The notes under the pieces: generated by a model | Seen by the model: only the letters and a program-made list of their open reading frames with translations | Databases searched by the model: none | What the model was told of the DNA's origin: nothing | Source: Deltaproteobacteria bacterium | GTDB taxonomy: Bacteria > Myxococcota_A > UBA796 > SXON01 | Direction of reading: 5' to 3' | DNA length: 64,000 nt | Assembly: GCA_947490345.1 (NCBI GenBank) | Contig: CANLGL010000013.1 | Coordinates: 34,763 to 98,762, forward strand | Position numbers and translations under genes: made by a program | Shown here: one piece after another, positions 46,987-55,298 of the stretch | How positions within the stretch are numbered: position 1 is the first letter of the stretch | Layout of the letters: each line of letters begins with the position of its first letter

Positions 46987-48210
46987 ATGTCTCTGAAGCT
47001 GCCGATTTACCTCGATAACCACGCCACGACGCGCGTGGACCCCAAGGTCCTCGAGGTCATGCTGCCCTTCCTCACCGAAGTCTTCGGCAATGCCGGGTCA
47101 CGCAACCACGCCTTCGGCTGGGCCGCCCAGGAAGCGGTGGAGCGGGCGCGGGAGCAGGTGGCGAGCCTCATCGGCGCCGACCCCAAGGAGATCATCTTCA
47201 CCTCGGGCGCCACCGAGTCCGACAACCTCGCCATCCTTGGCGTCGCCCACTTCTACAAGGAAAAGGGCAAGCACCTGATCACGCAGCTCACCGAGCACAA
47301 GGCAGTGCTGGACGCCTGCCACGCGCTCGAAAAAGAGGGCTTCGAGATCACCTACCTGCCGGTGGCCGCCGACGGTCGCATCCGGCTGGACGACCTGGCC
47401 GCGGCGATCCGACCGGACACCACGCTGGTGTCGATCATGTGGGCCAACAACGAGGTCGGCACGATCCAGGACATCACCGCGATCGGCAAGCTTTGTCGTG
47501 AACGGGGCGTCTTCTTCCACACCGACGCGGTTCAGGGCATCGGCAAGCTGCCCTTCAACGTGGCCAGCATGAACGTGGACATGGCCAGCATCTCCGCCCA
47601 CAAGATGTACGGCCCCAAGGGCATCGGCGCCTTGTACATCCGCCGCGGCCGCCCACGCATCCGCTTGGAGCCGACGATGTTCGGCGGTGGGCAAGAACGC
47701 GGCATTCGCAGCGGCACCCACGCCGTGCATCAGATCGTCGGGTTGGGCGCTGCCTGCGCGGTGGCCGCCGACGCGATGCGGGACGGTGAGACCGAGCGCA
47801 TTCGCGAGCTTCGCGACTACCTCTGGACCAAGCTGCAAGAAAACCTGGACGAGCTTTACCTCAACGGCAGCTGGGAGCACCGTCTCCCCGGCAACCTGAA
47901 CGTCAGCTTCGCGTTCTGCGAGGGCGAGGCGATGATGATGGCCATCAAGGACCTCGCCGTCAGCTCGGGCAGCGCCTGCACCTCGGCATCGCTCGAACCC
48001 AGCTACGTCCTGCGCGCCATGGGCGTGGACGTCGAGCTGGCGCACACCTCGATTCGTTTCGGCATCGGCCGCTTCACCACCCGCGAAGAGATCGACTACG
48101 CCGTGCAGAACATCACCGACAAGGTGCGTTGGCTGCGCGAGATGTCCCCACTCTACGAGATGGTGAAAGAGGGCATCGACATCAAATCCATCGAATGGAC
48201 CGCCCACTAG
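46987..48210 (+). CDS. iscS: Cysteine desulfurase IscS
   Basis: 407 residues from ATG 46987, directly after the regulator stop. PLP enzyme releasing sulfur from cysteine as a persulfide for Fe-S assembly. [15 protein letters not shown] (7-21) is the N-terminal signature; Lys206 in [10 protein letters not shown] binds PLP (same number as E. coli); Cys331 in [13 protein letters not shown] is the persulfide cysteine in the mobile loop. C-terminal [16 protein letters not shown] marks group I (IscS/NifS). Followed at 17 bp by iscU. Confidence 0.97.
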   Translation: MSLKLPIYLDNHATTRVDPKVLEVMLPFLTEVFGNAGSRNHAFGWAAQEAVERAREQVASLIGADPKEIIFTSGATESDNLAILGVAHFYKEKGKHLITQLTEHKAVLDACHALEKEGFEITYLPVAADGRIRLDDLAAAIRPDTTLVSIMWANNEVGTIQDITAIGKLCRERGVFFHTDAVQGIGKLPFNVASMNVDMASISAHKMYGPKGIGALYIRRGRPRIRLEPTMFGGGQERGIRSGTHAVHQIVGLGAACAVAADAMRDGETERIRELRDYLWTKLQENLDELYLNGSWEHRLPGNLNVSFAFCEGEAMMMAIKDLAVSSGSACTSASLEPSYVLRAMGVDVELAHTSIRFGIGRFTTREEIDYAVQNITDKVRWLREMSPLYEMVKEGIDIKSIEWTAH

Positions 48211-48227
48211 GGTCCGGGAGTAAAAAC

Positions 48228-48653
48228 ATGGCCTACAGCAACAAAGTCATCGACCACTACGAGAACCCCCGCAACGTGGGTTCGATGGACAAGAACGCCG
48301 AAGACGTCGGCACCGGCCTCGTCGGCGCGCCGGCTTGCGGCGACGTGATGAAGCTCCAACTCCGAATCAGCGACGATGGCATCATCGAAGATGCCAAGTT
48401 CAAGACCTTCGGTTGTGGTTCCGCCATCGCGTCCAGCTCGCTGGTCACCGAGCTCGTCAAGGGGCGCTCGGTCGAGTTCGCGATGTCGATCAACAACGCG
48501 ATGATCGCCGAAGAGCTGAAGCTCCCGCCGGTGAAGATCCACTGCTCGGTGCTGGCCGAGGACGCGATCAAGGCCGCCATCGCCGACTTCAAGCAGAAGC
48601 GCGCGAAGAAGGCCGACGCGGTTTCGGCGTCGGCGTCGGCGGCGGCGGAGTAA
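48228..48653 (+). CDS. iscU: Fe-S cluster assembly scaffold IscU
   Basis: 141 residues from ATG 48228. Cys37, Cys63 and Cys106 occupy exactly the E. coli IscU positions and bind the nascent 2Fe-2S cluster; Asp39 and His105 are also present. LPPVK (99-103) is the recognition site for the HscA chaperone, which is encoded in the same operon. The C-terminus carries an unusual low-complexity extension (KKADAVSASASAAAE), beyond the normal end, from a GTCGGC-type repeat. Confidence 0.97.
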   Translation: MAYSNKVIDHYENPRNVGSMDKNAEDVGTGLVGAPACGDVMKLQLRISDDGIIEDAKFKTFGCGSAIASSSLVTELVKGRSVEFAMSINNAMIAEELKLPPVKIHCSVLAEDAIKAAIADFKQKRAKKADAVSASASAAAE

Positions 48654-48655
48654 CG

Positions 48656-48994
48656 ATGGCCGTCGAACTCACCGAGCGTGCCATCTCTCGCATCCGCGAG
48701 CTGGCGATGAAACGACAAACACCGGACCACGTGTTCCGGCTGGGCATTCGCGGCGGCGGGTGCTCGGGGCTGTCGTACTACGTCGATTTTGCCCCGGCAG
48801 CGGCGGAGAAGGACAAGGTCTTCAACTTCGGGCCCGACGACGGCAAGGTGACCGTGGTGGTTGACCGCAAGTCCTACCTTTTCCTCAACGGCATTGTCGT
48901 GGACTGGAAGACCGAGCTGATGAAGACCGGCTTTGAGTTCATCAACCCGTTGGCCAAAACCAGCTGTTCCTGCGGGGAGAGCTTCACCGTCTAG
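48656..48994 (+). CDS. iscA: Iron-sulfur cluster A-type carrier IscA
   Basis: 112 residues. Cys36 (GGGCSGLSY), Cys104 and Cys106 (TSCSCGESF) are the three conserved cysteines of A-type carriers. It begins 2 bp after the iscU stop, indicating translational coupling. Family role: carries Fe-S clusters (mainly 4Fe-4S) from IscU to target proteins. Length is standard. Confidence 0.96.
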   Translation: MAVELTERAISRIRELAMKRQTPDHVFRLGIRGGGCSGLSYYVDFAPAAAEKDKVFNFGPDDGKVTVVVDRKSYLFLNGIVVDWKTELMKTGFEFINPLAKTSCSCGESFTV

Positions 48995-49009
48995 GCGGGA
49001 AGCACGCGC

Positions 49010-49588
49010 ATGGCGTCCCATCGTTCGGTCTGTTTCTCCTGCCGCGAGCCGGTCCAGGCGCCATCTTGCGTGGGGTGTGGGGCGTTGCAACCACCACCGG
49101 CCAGCCCGGATCCCTTTGTCCTTTTTGGACTGCCGCACCGCTATCACATCGACGCTGCCGACCTCGATGTGCGCTACCGAACGATCGCGCGTGCCACCCA
49201 TCCCGACCGCTTCGTCAGCCGACCGGCGGTGGAGCGCCGCATGGCCTTGCAGTGGACCGCAGCCCTCAACGAAGCCCGACGGGTGCTCAAGGACGACCGC
49301 ACCCGGGCGCGATGGCTGGCGACCGGTCGCTCGGCGCCTCGCGAAAGCGGCGGCCCTGCGCTCGACCCGGCGTTCCTCGCCGAGATCTTCGAGTGGCGCG
49401 AGCGTGACGAGGACGAGCCGGGCGTGATGCGTGAGCTTGCGACTGCATCGCGACAAAAACTATTTCGAAAGATCGAGACCGAATTCTCTGAGTGGGAAGG
49501 CGGCTCGGGCACGCTGGACCACATCGAAGACCACTTGAACCGCCTCACCTATGTCGAGGGACTCTTGCGCTCTCACCCGGAAGCCTGA
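49010..49588 (+). CDS. hscB: Fe-S co-chaperone HscB with N-terminal zinc-finger-like module
   Basis: 192 residues. Cys8, Cys11, Cys20 and Cys23 (CFSC...CVGC) make an N-terminal two-CXXC module like that of eukaryotic HSC20/HSCB and absent from E. coli HscB. The J domain follows, with HPD at 64-66 (ATHPDRF), and a C-terminal three-helix domain binds IscU. The protein stimulates the HscA ATPase. It sits between iscA (15 bp) and hscA (1 bp). Confidence 0.93.
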   Translation: MASHRSVCFSCREPVQAPSCVGCGALQPPPASPDPFVLFGLPHRYHIDAADLDVRYRTIARATHPDRFVSRPAVERRMALQWTAALNEARRVLKDDRTRARWLATGRSAPRESGGPALDPAFLAEIFEWRERDEDEPGVMRELATASRQKLFRKIETEFSEWEGGSGTLDHIEDHLNRLTYVEGLLRSHPEA

Positions 49589-49589
49589 C

Positions 49590-51416
49590 ATGGCCAACAT
49601 CGGCATCGATCTCGGAACCACCAACTCGCTGGTCGCGGTGGTCATGAACGGGCGGGCGCGCTGCCTGCTGGACGACGCGGGCGCGTCGATGCTCCCGAGC
49701 GCAGTTCGCTACGAGGCCGATGGCAGCGTGGTCGTGGGCAGGGCTGCGCGCGACGAGGCACCACGCCATCCGCATCGGACCTTCACCAGCGTCAAGCGCT
49801 TCATGGGTCGCGCGCCCGCGGACTGTCAGGCCGACGCTGCGCTTTTCCGGGTCAAGATGGACCCTACCGAAGCCCGGTTCGTGCGCTTCCTTGTCGAGGG
49901 TCATGCGCCGGTGACGCCGGTGGAGGTCAGCGCCGAGGTGCTCAAGCTGCTCCGGGCGCGCGCGGTCGAGTGTCTCTTCGGGGAGCCTGGCGGCGCGGTC
50001 ATCACCGTGCCGGCCTACTTCGACGATGCCCAGCGGCAGGCCACCAAGGATGCCGCCCGTCTCGCTGGCCTGGAGGTGTTGCGTCTGCTGAACGAGCCCA
50101 CCGCGGCAGCCATCGCTTATGGCCTCGACAAGCGTGGCGGCGGGACCTTCGCGGTCTACGATCTGGGTGGTGGAACCTTCGACATCTCGATTCTCAAGTT
50201 GGACGACGGGGTCTTTCAGGTGCTCAGCACCGCCGGTGACACCCACCTCGGCGGCGACGACTTCGACCGCGCGCTCGCCGAGCTGGCTGCCGGCGGCGCC
50301 GACGCGGCGGCGAAGCTGGACGATGGTGCTTTCCGCGGCCTGGTCGCCTCCGCCCGCGCGGCGAAACATCAGCTCAGCGAGCACGGCGCGGCCACCGTGG
50401 CCACGGCCGGCGGTGACGTAAAGGTGAGCCTGGACGCCTTCGAAGCGTCCATCCTCCCGATCCTGGAGCGCACCGGGGCCTCGTGCCGGCGGGCGCTCGC
50501 CGACGCGGGCCTCACCGCGGCGCAGGTGGATGCAGTGGTGCTGGTAGGCGGGTCCACGCGCGTTCCGCTGGTCCGCCGTCACGTCGCGACGCTTTTCGGT
50601 CGCGAACCCTACTGCGACCTCGACCCGGACGAGGTCGTGGCGCTTGGCGCCGCGATGCAGGCCGACATCCTCAGCGGCAACTCCCAGCTCGCCGACGACA
50701 TGCTTTTGCTCGACGTGATCCCGCTCTCCCTCGGGCTCGAAGTGATGGGCGGCGTCACCGAGAAGTTCATCCCGCGGTGCTCCACCATCCCGGTCAACGC
50801 CCATCAGACCTTCACCACCCACGTCGACAACCAGACGGTGGTCGACCTCCATGTGGTGCAGGGCGACCGCGAGCTCGCCTCACAGAACCGCTCCCTCGCG
50901 CGGTTCGAGCTGCGCGGGCTGCCGCCGCTTCCCGCGGGCGTGCCCCGGGTTCGTGTCGAGTTCACTGTCGATGCCGACGGGCTGCTTCACGTCGCCGCCA
51001 AGGAGGAACACACCGGAATCGAGGCCAAAATCGATGTCAAACCGAGCTATGGGCTCAGCGAAGAGGACATCGAACGCATGCTGGAAGATGCCATCGACCA
51101 CGCCGAGACCGACGTCGACGAACGGCTGCTCATCGACGCCCGCGTCGAGGCCGAAGGCATCCTCGCTGCCATACATAAGGCGCTCGCGACCGACTCTGGA
51201 ATGCTGGTAGGCAACGAAGCCGAGGTGATACAAGAAGTGGCGACGGCCCTGCAAGCGTCGATGACCACCACTGAACGAGAACGCATCAGCGCCTTGTCGA
51301 AGAAGCTCGACGAAGTGAGCGCACCGTTCGCCCAGCGGCGCATCGAACGCGACCTGACCCTCGCGTTGTCTGGCCGCGATGCTGACGAAGTCGGCGCGCA
51401 GATGGGGCTGCGCTGA
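49590..51416 (+). CDS. hscA: Fe-S biogenesis Hsp70 chaperone HscA
   Basis: 608 residues from ATG 49590 (E. coli HscA is 616). [14 protein letters not shown] starts the ATPase domain; [15 protein letters not shown] and [16 protein letters not shown] are Hsp70 signatures; [13 protein letters not shown] closes the domain. Substrate domain: [19 protein letters not shown]. HscA-specific context (hscB upstream, ferredoxin downstream, LPPVK in IscU) separates it from DnaK. The stop overlaps the fdx ATG. Confidence 0.96.
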   Translation: MANIGIDLGTTNSLVAVVMNGRARCLLDDAGASMLPSAVRYEADGSVVVGRAARDEAPRHPHRTFTSVKRFMGRAPADCQADAALFRVKMDPTEARFVRFLVEGHAPVTPVEVSAEVLKLLRARAVECLFGEPGGAVITVPAYFDDAQRQATKDAARLAGLEVLRLLNEPTAAAIAYGLDKRGGGTFAVYDLGGGTFDISILKLDDGVFQVLSTAGDTHLGGDDFDRALAELAAGGADAAAKLDDGAFRGLVASARAAKHQLSEHGAATVATAGGDVKVSLDAFEASILPILERTGASCRRALADAGLTAAQVDAVVLVGGSTRVPLVRRHVATLFGREPYCDLDPDEVVALGAAMQADILSGNSQLADDMLLLDVIPLSLGLEVMGGVTEKFIPRCSTIPVNAHQTFTTHVDNQTVVDLHVVQGDRELASQNRSLARFELRGLPPLPAGVPRVRVEFTVDADGLLHVAAKEEHTGIEAKIDVKPSYGLSEEDIERMLEDAIDHAETDVDERLLIDARVEAEGILAAIHKALATDSGMLVGNEAEVIQEVATALQASMTTTERERISALSKKLDEVSAPFAQRRIERDLTLALSGRDADEVGAQMGLR

Positions 51417-51820
51417 TGCACATCAACCCGTTCATGAAGTCGGAAGCGCCCGCTCGGCCCACCCGTGCGTACGTCCTGCGGGTCAAAGGGACCGAGGTGT
51501 CGATTCACGTCGACCCCGACAATCTGCCCGACGCTGATCACGGGCAGGAGGGCAGCCTCCTCACCATCCTGATGGCCTACGGCATCGACGTCGAGCATGT
51601 GTGCGGCGGCGTGTGCGCCTGCTCGACCTGCCACGTTTATGTCACACGCGGTGACACCGCTACCAACGAGGCTTCAGACGACGAGCTCGACATGCTCGAC
51701 ACGGCGCCGGCGCTGAGGCCCTCGTCGCGGTTGGCGTGCCAGTGTGTGCCGACCGGGGAAAGTGACATCGAGGTGGAGCTGCCCACCTGGAACCGGAACG
51801 CGGTGAAAGAGGGGCACTGA
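51416..51820 (+). CDS. fdx: ISC-type 2Fe-2S ferredoxin
   Basis: 134 residues from ATG 51416 (TGATG overlap); ATG 51434 is an alternative. Cys63, Cys69, Cys72 and Cys108 reproduce the CX5CX2C-X35-C spacing of adrenodoxin-type ferredoxins, and Cys67 and Cys110 are extra. Family role: electron donor for cluster assembly on IscU. It is the last gene of the operon, followed within 10 nt by a GC-rich hairpin. Confidence 0.95.
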   Translation: MHINPFMKSEAPARPTRAYVLRVKGTEVSIHVDPDNLPDADHGQEGSLLTILMAYGIDVEHVCGGVCACSTCHVYVTRGDTATNEASDDELDMLDTAPALRPSSRLACQCVPTGESDIEVELPTWNRNAVKEGH

Positions 51821-51829
51821 TCCTGAGAG

Positions 51830-51854
51830 GGGGAAGGGGCTGTGCCCCTTCCCC
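51830..51854 (+). terminator. isc operon terminator hairpin
   Basis: GGGGAAGGGGC, loop TGT, GCCCCTTCCCC: an 11-bp perfect stem with a 3-nt loop, starting 10 nt after the fdx stop. There is no T-tract, which is common in very GC-rich genomes. Confidence 0.75.
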
Positions 51855-51904
51855 TACCGCGCCGTTCCCTCCGGCCTCCAAGCTTCGCTTTCCGGCCTGC
51901 GGCG

Positions 51905-51930
51905 CCCGCCGTGCTCAATAGCACGGCGGG
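51905..51930. terminator. Second perfect hairpin between convergent fdx and PIN genes
   Basis: CCCGCCGTGCT, loop CAAT, AGCACGGCGGG: 11-bp perfect stem. Situated between the convergent ends of the isc operon (51820) and the PIN gene (51978), it can terminate both. The rest of 51821-51977 shows no gene. Confidence 0.7.
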
Positions 51931-51977
51931 ACGCGGCGCTCTCCCCATCCCGCCCAGCCGCAGAGCGGCCTACGGGC

Positions 51978-52478
51978 CTACTCGCTCCGGGGCTTGGCAC
52001 CGAGCAGCGGCACCTGAGCCAGGAATCGGGCCGGTGCCCCAACGATGAGGGGGTGTGGAGATCGTCTCGCAATGCCGGCATGGTCGCCGTCCAGGGCGCA
52101 GATGCCGCCCGCGTCGTAGCGAACGGCACAGGCGACCACCTGGAGGTCGATTTTCACGTGTTGCCACGGGCGAGATCTCGACCCGCCCTTGGGCTTGGCG
52201 AACAGGTCGGCAGCGGCGACCGCAGCCAGCGCGTCGTAGCTGACGATCCGCACACTCTCCATCTCTTCGATGGCCGCGAGCGCTGCGGCGCGACCACCAG
52301 CGGGAACGACAGCGAGTATTTCGCCGAGAGTTGGGGTAGGAATCAGCAACTGAAGCCCCTCGTGCGCGAGGAGCGCGCCGAGGTGAAGGTAATGTTCGGC
52401 CTCTTCCGCCCGAGGGACTGATTGCAAGAGGAAGCCAGCTACGGACGAGTCAGGAGGGCCCCCGTGTCCATGTCCCAC
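51978..52478 (-). CDS. PIN-domain protein (probable RNase, VapC-like)
   Basis: 166 residues from GTG 52478, which has GGAGG 9 nt upstream; any longer reading gives an Arg-rich, non-domain extension. PIN acidic residues: Asp10 (PDSSVAGFL), Glu53 (TLGEILAVV), Asp111 (KIDLQVVACAV), Asp130 and Asp132 (ALDGDHAG). PIN proteins are metal-dependent RNases, often toxins. The start lies 40 bp inside the 3' end of an upstream gene of unknown function, so the pair is translated together, as in toxin-antitoxin operons. It is not identical in layout to vapBC, because the partner is twice a normal antitoxin's size. Confidence 0.82.
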   Translation of the reverse strand: MGHGHGGPPDSSVAGFLLQSVPRAEEAEHYLHLGALLAHEGLQLLIPTPTLGEILAVVPAGGRAAALAAIEEMESVRIVSYDALAAVAAADLFAKPKGGSRSRPWQHVKIDLQVVACAVRYDAGGICALDGDHAGIARRSPHPLIVGAPARFLAQVPLLGAKPRSE

Positions 52479-53023
52479 CGAGCGACACCTCCGACAAACA
52501 CCGGCCCGTGGAGCCTCTGCCCCAACGCACGGATGATCTCGGCCGGTCCGTCGCATCGCACCACGCCGTGAAGGTCGAAGTCGAGCTGAGCGTGCAGAAC
52601 TGCGTAGCCGACGGTCTGAACCCGGGCGCGAAGCTCGGTCTCCTCCCGCAGGCGGCAGGCGGTAGCGAGGTCGGGAATGAACACCGGGCGGAGCCGGCGC
52701 TGCCCCGCGCTGAGCGAAACGCCGGTCTGCCGCACAACCCCGTACAACGGTTCGACCTGCCGACGCTGATCGTGCGTCCACTGCCGGGTTGGCCCGCGGG
52801 CCAGAATCGCCATGGCGCGAGCCGTGCGGCGGGGCGCGCTGAACGTCGGCACCGCCGAGCCCTCGCCTATCCCAAGCAGAACCACCTGATCGGGAGCGGG
52901 GCCGTCAGGCATCGCAGCCAGGGCGGTCACGTAGGCGTCAAACAAGTCGCGGAGGGCGTGCCAGCCGAACTGGTCGCGATGGACCCCGGCGATGTGCAGG
53001 GCGAATTTAGTGCGTTCAGTCAC
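52439..53023 (-). CDS. Protein of unknown function paired with PIN-domain gene
   Basis: 194 residues from GTG 53023. No family recognised. The N-terminal strand-helix (TKFALHIAGVHRDQFGWHAL), GIGEGSAVPTFSAP in the middle, and the C-terminal GPVFVGGVARWDMDTGALL suggest a mixed alpha/beta fold. It overlaps the PIN gene by 40 bp. TACGCT lies 6 nt before the GTG, so the transcript is probably leaderless, and a palindrome at 53068-53083 is positioned as an operator. A toxin-antitoxin-type partner is one possibility; no DNA-binding motif is evident. Confidence 0.6.
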   Translation of the reverse strand: MTERTKFALHIAGVHRDQFGWHALRDLFDAYVTALAAMPDGPAPDQVVLLGIGEGSAVPTFSAPRRTARAMAILARGPTRQWTHDQRRQVEPLYGVVRQTGVSLSAGQRRLRPVFIPDLATACRLREETELRARVQTVGYAVLHAQLDFDLHGVVRCDGPAEIIRALGQRLHGPVFVGGVARWDMDTGALLTRP

Positions 53024-53067
53024 GGAGCTAGCGTAGCACGCAGCCGTCAGCGTGAGAAGCCCACAGG

Positions 53068-53083
53068 CTGAACATCCGTTCAG
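53068..53083. promoter_or_regulatory. 16-bp palindrome upstream of the PIN operon
   Basis: CTGAAC-ATCC-GTTCAG, a perfect 6-bp inverted repeat. It lies 45 bp upstream of the GTG at 53023 and 18 bp beyond the stop of the PstS-like gene, both on the minus strand. It could be an operator for the PIN pair or a weak terminator for the upstream gene; no T-tract follows on the minus strand. Confidence 0.45.
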
Positions 53084-53100
53084 ATTCTTGGTGGGCCCGC

Positions 53101-54090
53101 CTACCTCACCGGCGCGTAGCTCAGCGCAACCACCGCCTGCCCGCTCTTCGAGGTCAGAAACTCAACGAACGTCTTGGTCGCCCCGGTGGGCGCGCCCTTG
53201 GTGACAATCGAAATCGGGCGCACCAGCGCGTACCGCTTTGCGGTGATTTCCGGCACGATGGGTTGGACGCCATCGATGGCGAGCAGCTTCACGCCCTCCA
53301 GCCCCTCGGCGCGTAGGCCGGCCAAGCTCACGTAGCCGATGGCGTCTTTGTCGCCGCGGACTGTCGAGGCCAACTCTTTCTCGTTGTCGACAACAGTGGC
53401 CGAGGCCACCACTGTGCCAGCGAGGCCGAAGTGCTCCTCGAAGAGCTTGGTGGCGGTCTTTCCGTCGGGGCGACGGTAGACGTTCACGGTGTCTGCCGCG
53501 CCGCCGACTTCGCCCCACGAGGTGATCGTGCCCCCGAAGATGCCCTTGATCTGCGCCGTCGTCAGCCCCATGACCGCGTTGTCGCGACCGGTGATGAGCG
53601 CCACGCCGTCGTAGCCGACCGTCGTCGCGATGTAGTCGGATTCGTCGGGTCGAAGCGGGCGCCCCAGGATGGCGCAGTCAGCCTTGCCACTCTTGACGGC
53701 GGCGAGGCTCTCTTTGCTGCCCTCGGCCATCACGGCCTCGATGATGAGCCCCAGTTTTTCCGTCACGCCGTTGACCGACTTGCCGAGCGGTTGTGCTGCT
53801 TCCGGCCCGGCCAGCCGCACCTTGCCCGCCTCGCCCTCCAGCGCCTTGACCTCGGGGAGCGATGCCGTGGCCGTCGTCAGCGGCGGCAGCGTCCCATCAG
53901 CTGCGAGCGCCGTGGGCAGGCCCCCACCCTCAGTTGGAGCGGTCGCGGGCGGGAGCGTGGCGCTCGACGGCGGCGCCGAGGGACCGGGGGGCGGTGCCAT
54001 CGCCGAGGTCGGCGCCGGGAGGTCCCGGTCCGCATCGACGGGTGGCGGGGCGACGGGGTCGGTGCATGCGAGAACGAGGAGCGTCAGCAT
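53101..54090 (-). CDS. PstS-like phosphate/anion-binding lipoprotein
   Basis: 329 residues from ATG 54090. MLTLLVLAC is a short lipoprotein signal (Cys9). A long Pro/Ala/Ser-rich linker (residues 12-75) follows. The binding domain resembles PBP_like_2/PstS proteins: SGKADCAILGRPLRPDES, GVALITGRDNAVMGLTTAQI, IFGGTITSWGEVGG, YRRPDGKTATKLFEEHFG and GDKDAIGYVSLAGL. No pstC, pstA or pstB lies nearby, so it may be an orphan sensor or scavenger. TACAGC lies 6 nt before the ATG. Confidence 0.83.
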   Translation of the reverse strand: MLTLLVLACTDPVAPPPVDADRDLPAPTSAMAPPPGPSAPPSSATLPPATAPTEGGGLPTALAADGTLPPLTTATASLPEVKALEGEAGKVRLAGPEAAQPLGKSVNGVTEKLGLIIEAVMAEGSKESLAAVKSGKADCAILGRPLRPDESDYIATTVGYDGVALITGRDNAVMGLTTAQIKGIFGGTITSWGEVGGAADTVNVYRRPDGKTATKLFEEHFGLAGTVVASATVVDNEKELASTVRGDKDAIGYVSLAGLRAEGLEGVKLLAIDGVQPIVPEITAKRYALVRPISIVTKGAPTGATKTFVEFLTSKSGQAVVALSYAPVR

Positions 54091-54096
54091 TGGGCC

Positions 54097-54119
54097 GCTG
54101 TAGCCCGTCACGATAGCCC
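54097..54119. promoter_or_regulatory. Divergent -10 elements for pstS-like and rocD
   Basis: In the 35-bp gap TACAGC (minus, 54102-54097) lies 6 nt before ATG 54090 and TAGCCC (plus, 54114-54119) lies 6 nt before ATG 54126. Neither gene has a Shine-Dalgarno. Both are predicted leaderless. Confidence 0.5.
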
Positions 54120-54125
54120 CCCGCC

Positions 54126-55298
54126 ATGAACCACATGGACCTCGCCGATCGTTACGGCGCCCGCAACTACCACCCGCTCCCCGTCATGTTGGTCCGTGGC
54201 GAGGGCGCGTGGGTCTGGGACCACGCCGGTACGCGCTACCTGGACATGCTCTCGGCCTACTCGGCCGTGAACCAAGGGCATCTACATCCGCGCATCGTCG
54301 CCGCGGCACGGAGTCAGCTCGACCGCATCGCGCTGACGTCCCGCGCGTTCCACAACGACCAGCTCGGCCCCTTCCTGCAACGGCTCGCCGCGCTCAGCGG
54401 GTTCGGGCGCGTCCTGCCGATGAACACGGGGGCGGAGGCTGTCGAAACCGCGCTGAAGGCGGCGCGAAAGTGGGCGCACACCGTCAAGGGTGTCACGATG
54501 GATCGGGCCGAGATCATCGTTGCCAACGGAAACTTCCACGGCCGCACGACCACGATTGTCAGTTTCAGCACCGAAGAGCAGTACCGGCTCGGATTCGGTC
54601 CATTTACTCCAGGCTTCTCATCGGTCCCCTTCGGGGATGCCGACGCGCTGGAAGCGGCCATCACCCCACAGACGGCCGCCGTTCTGTTGGAGCCAATCCA
54701 GGGCGAGGGTGGCGTCGTCATGCCCCCCCCCGGATATTTCGCCCGCGTCCGTGAGTTGTGTAGCCGACACCGGGTGCTCCTCATCCTCGATGAGATCCAG
54801 ACCGGGCTGTGTCGCACCGGGCGTACCTGGGCCTTCGAGCACGAGGGCATCCGTCCGGACGGGCTGTGTGTGGGGAAAGCGCTGGGGGGCGGGCTGTACC
54901 CGGTGAGCGCCTTCTGCGCTGACTCAGAGCTGATGGACGTCTTCACTCCCGGGGACCACGGCAGCACCTTCGGCGGCAACCCGCTGGCGGCGGCGATCGG
55001 GCTGGCGGCGCTTGACGTGCTGGTCGACGAGGACCTGGCCAAAAAAGCCGCGGACAATGGGACGTGGTTCATGGAGCAGCTGCGCGGGCTCCGCACCCCG
55101 GTGGACGTACGGGGGCGGGGACTGCTCATCGGGGTGGAGTTGGCCGGACCGGCCCGTCCGGTGTGCGAGGCGCTCATGGCCCGCGGAATTCTGTGCAAGG
55201 ACACACACCGGACGGTGGTCCGCTTCGCACCGCCGCTGGTCGTGGCCCGAGCGGACCTGGAAACGGCTATGAACGTGATCGCCGAGGTGATGCCATAG
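54126..55298 (+). CDS. rocD: Ornithine--oxo-acid transaminase
   Basis: 390 residues. Class III PLP aminotransferase that turns ornithine into glutamate semialdehyde in arginine/ornithine catabolism. ARNYHPLPVMLVRGEGAWV (12-30) and MLSAYSAVNQGHLHP (41-55) are typical of ornithine aminotransferase; VNGNFHGR-type segment is NGNFHGRTT (135-143); ILDEIQTGLCRTG holds the PLP Asp and Lys251 in VGKALGGG forms the Schiff base. The stop overlaps the apparent ATA start of the next gene. Confidence 0.92.
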   Translation: MNHMDLADRYGARNYHPLPVMLVRGEGAWVWDHAGTRYLDMLSAYSAVNQGHLHPRIVAAARSQLDRIALTSRAFHNDQLGPFLQRLAALSGFGRVLPMNTGAEAVETALKAARKWAHTVKGVTMDRAEIIVANGNFHGRTTTIVSFSTEEQYRLGFGPFTPGFSSVPFGDADALEAAITPQTAAVLLEPIQGEGGVVMPPPGYFARVRELCSRHRVLLILDEIQTGLCRTGRTWAFEHEGIRPDGLCVGKALGGGLYPVSAFCADSELMDVFTPGDHGSTFGGNPLAAAIGLAALDVLVDEDLAKKAADNGTWFMEQLRGLRTPVDVRGRGLLIGVELAGPARPVCEALMARGILCKDTHRTVVRFAPPLVVARADLETAMNVIAEVMP

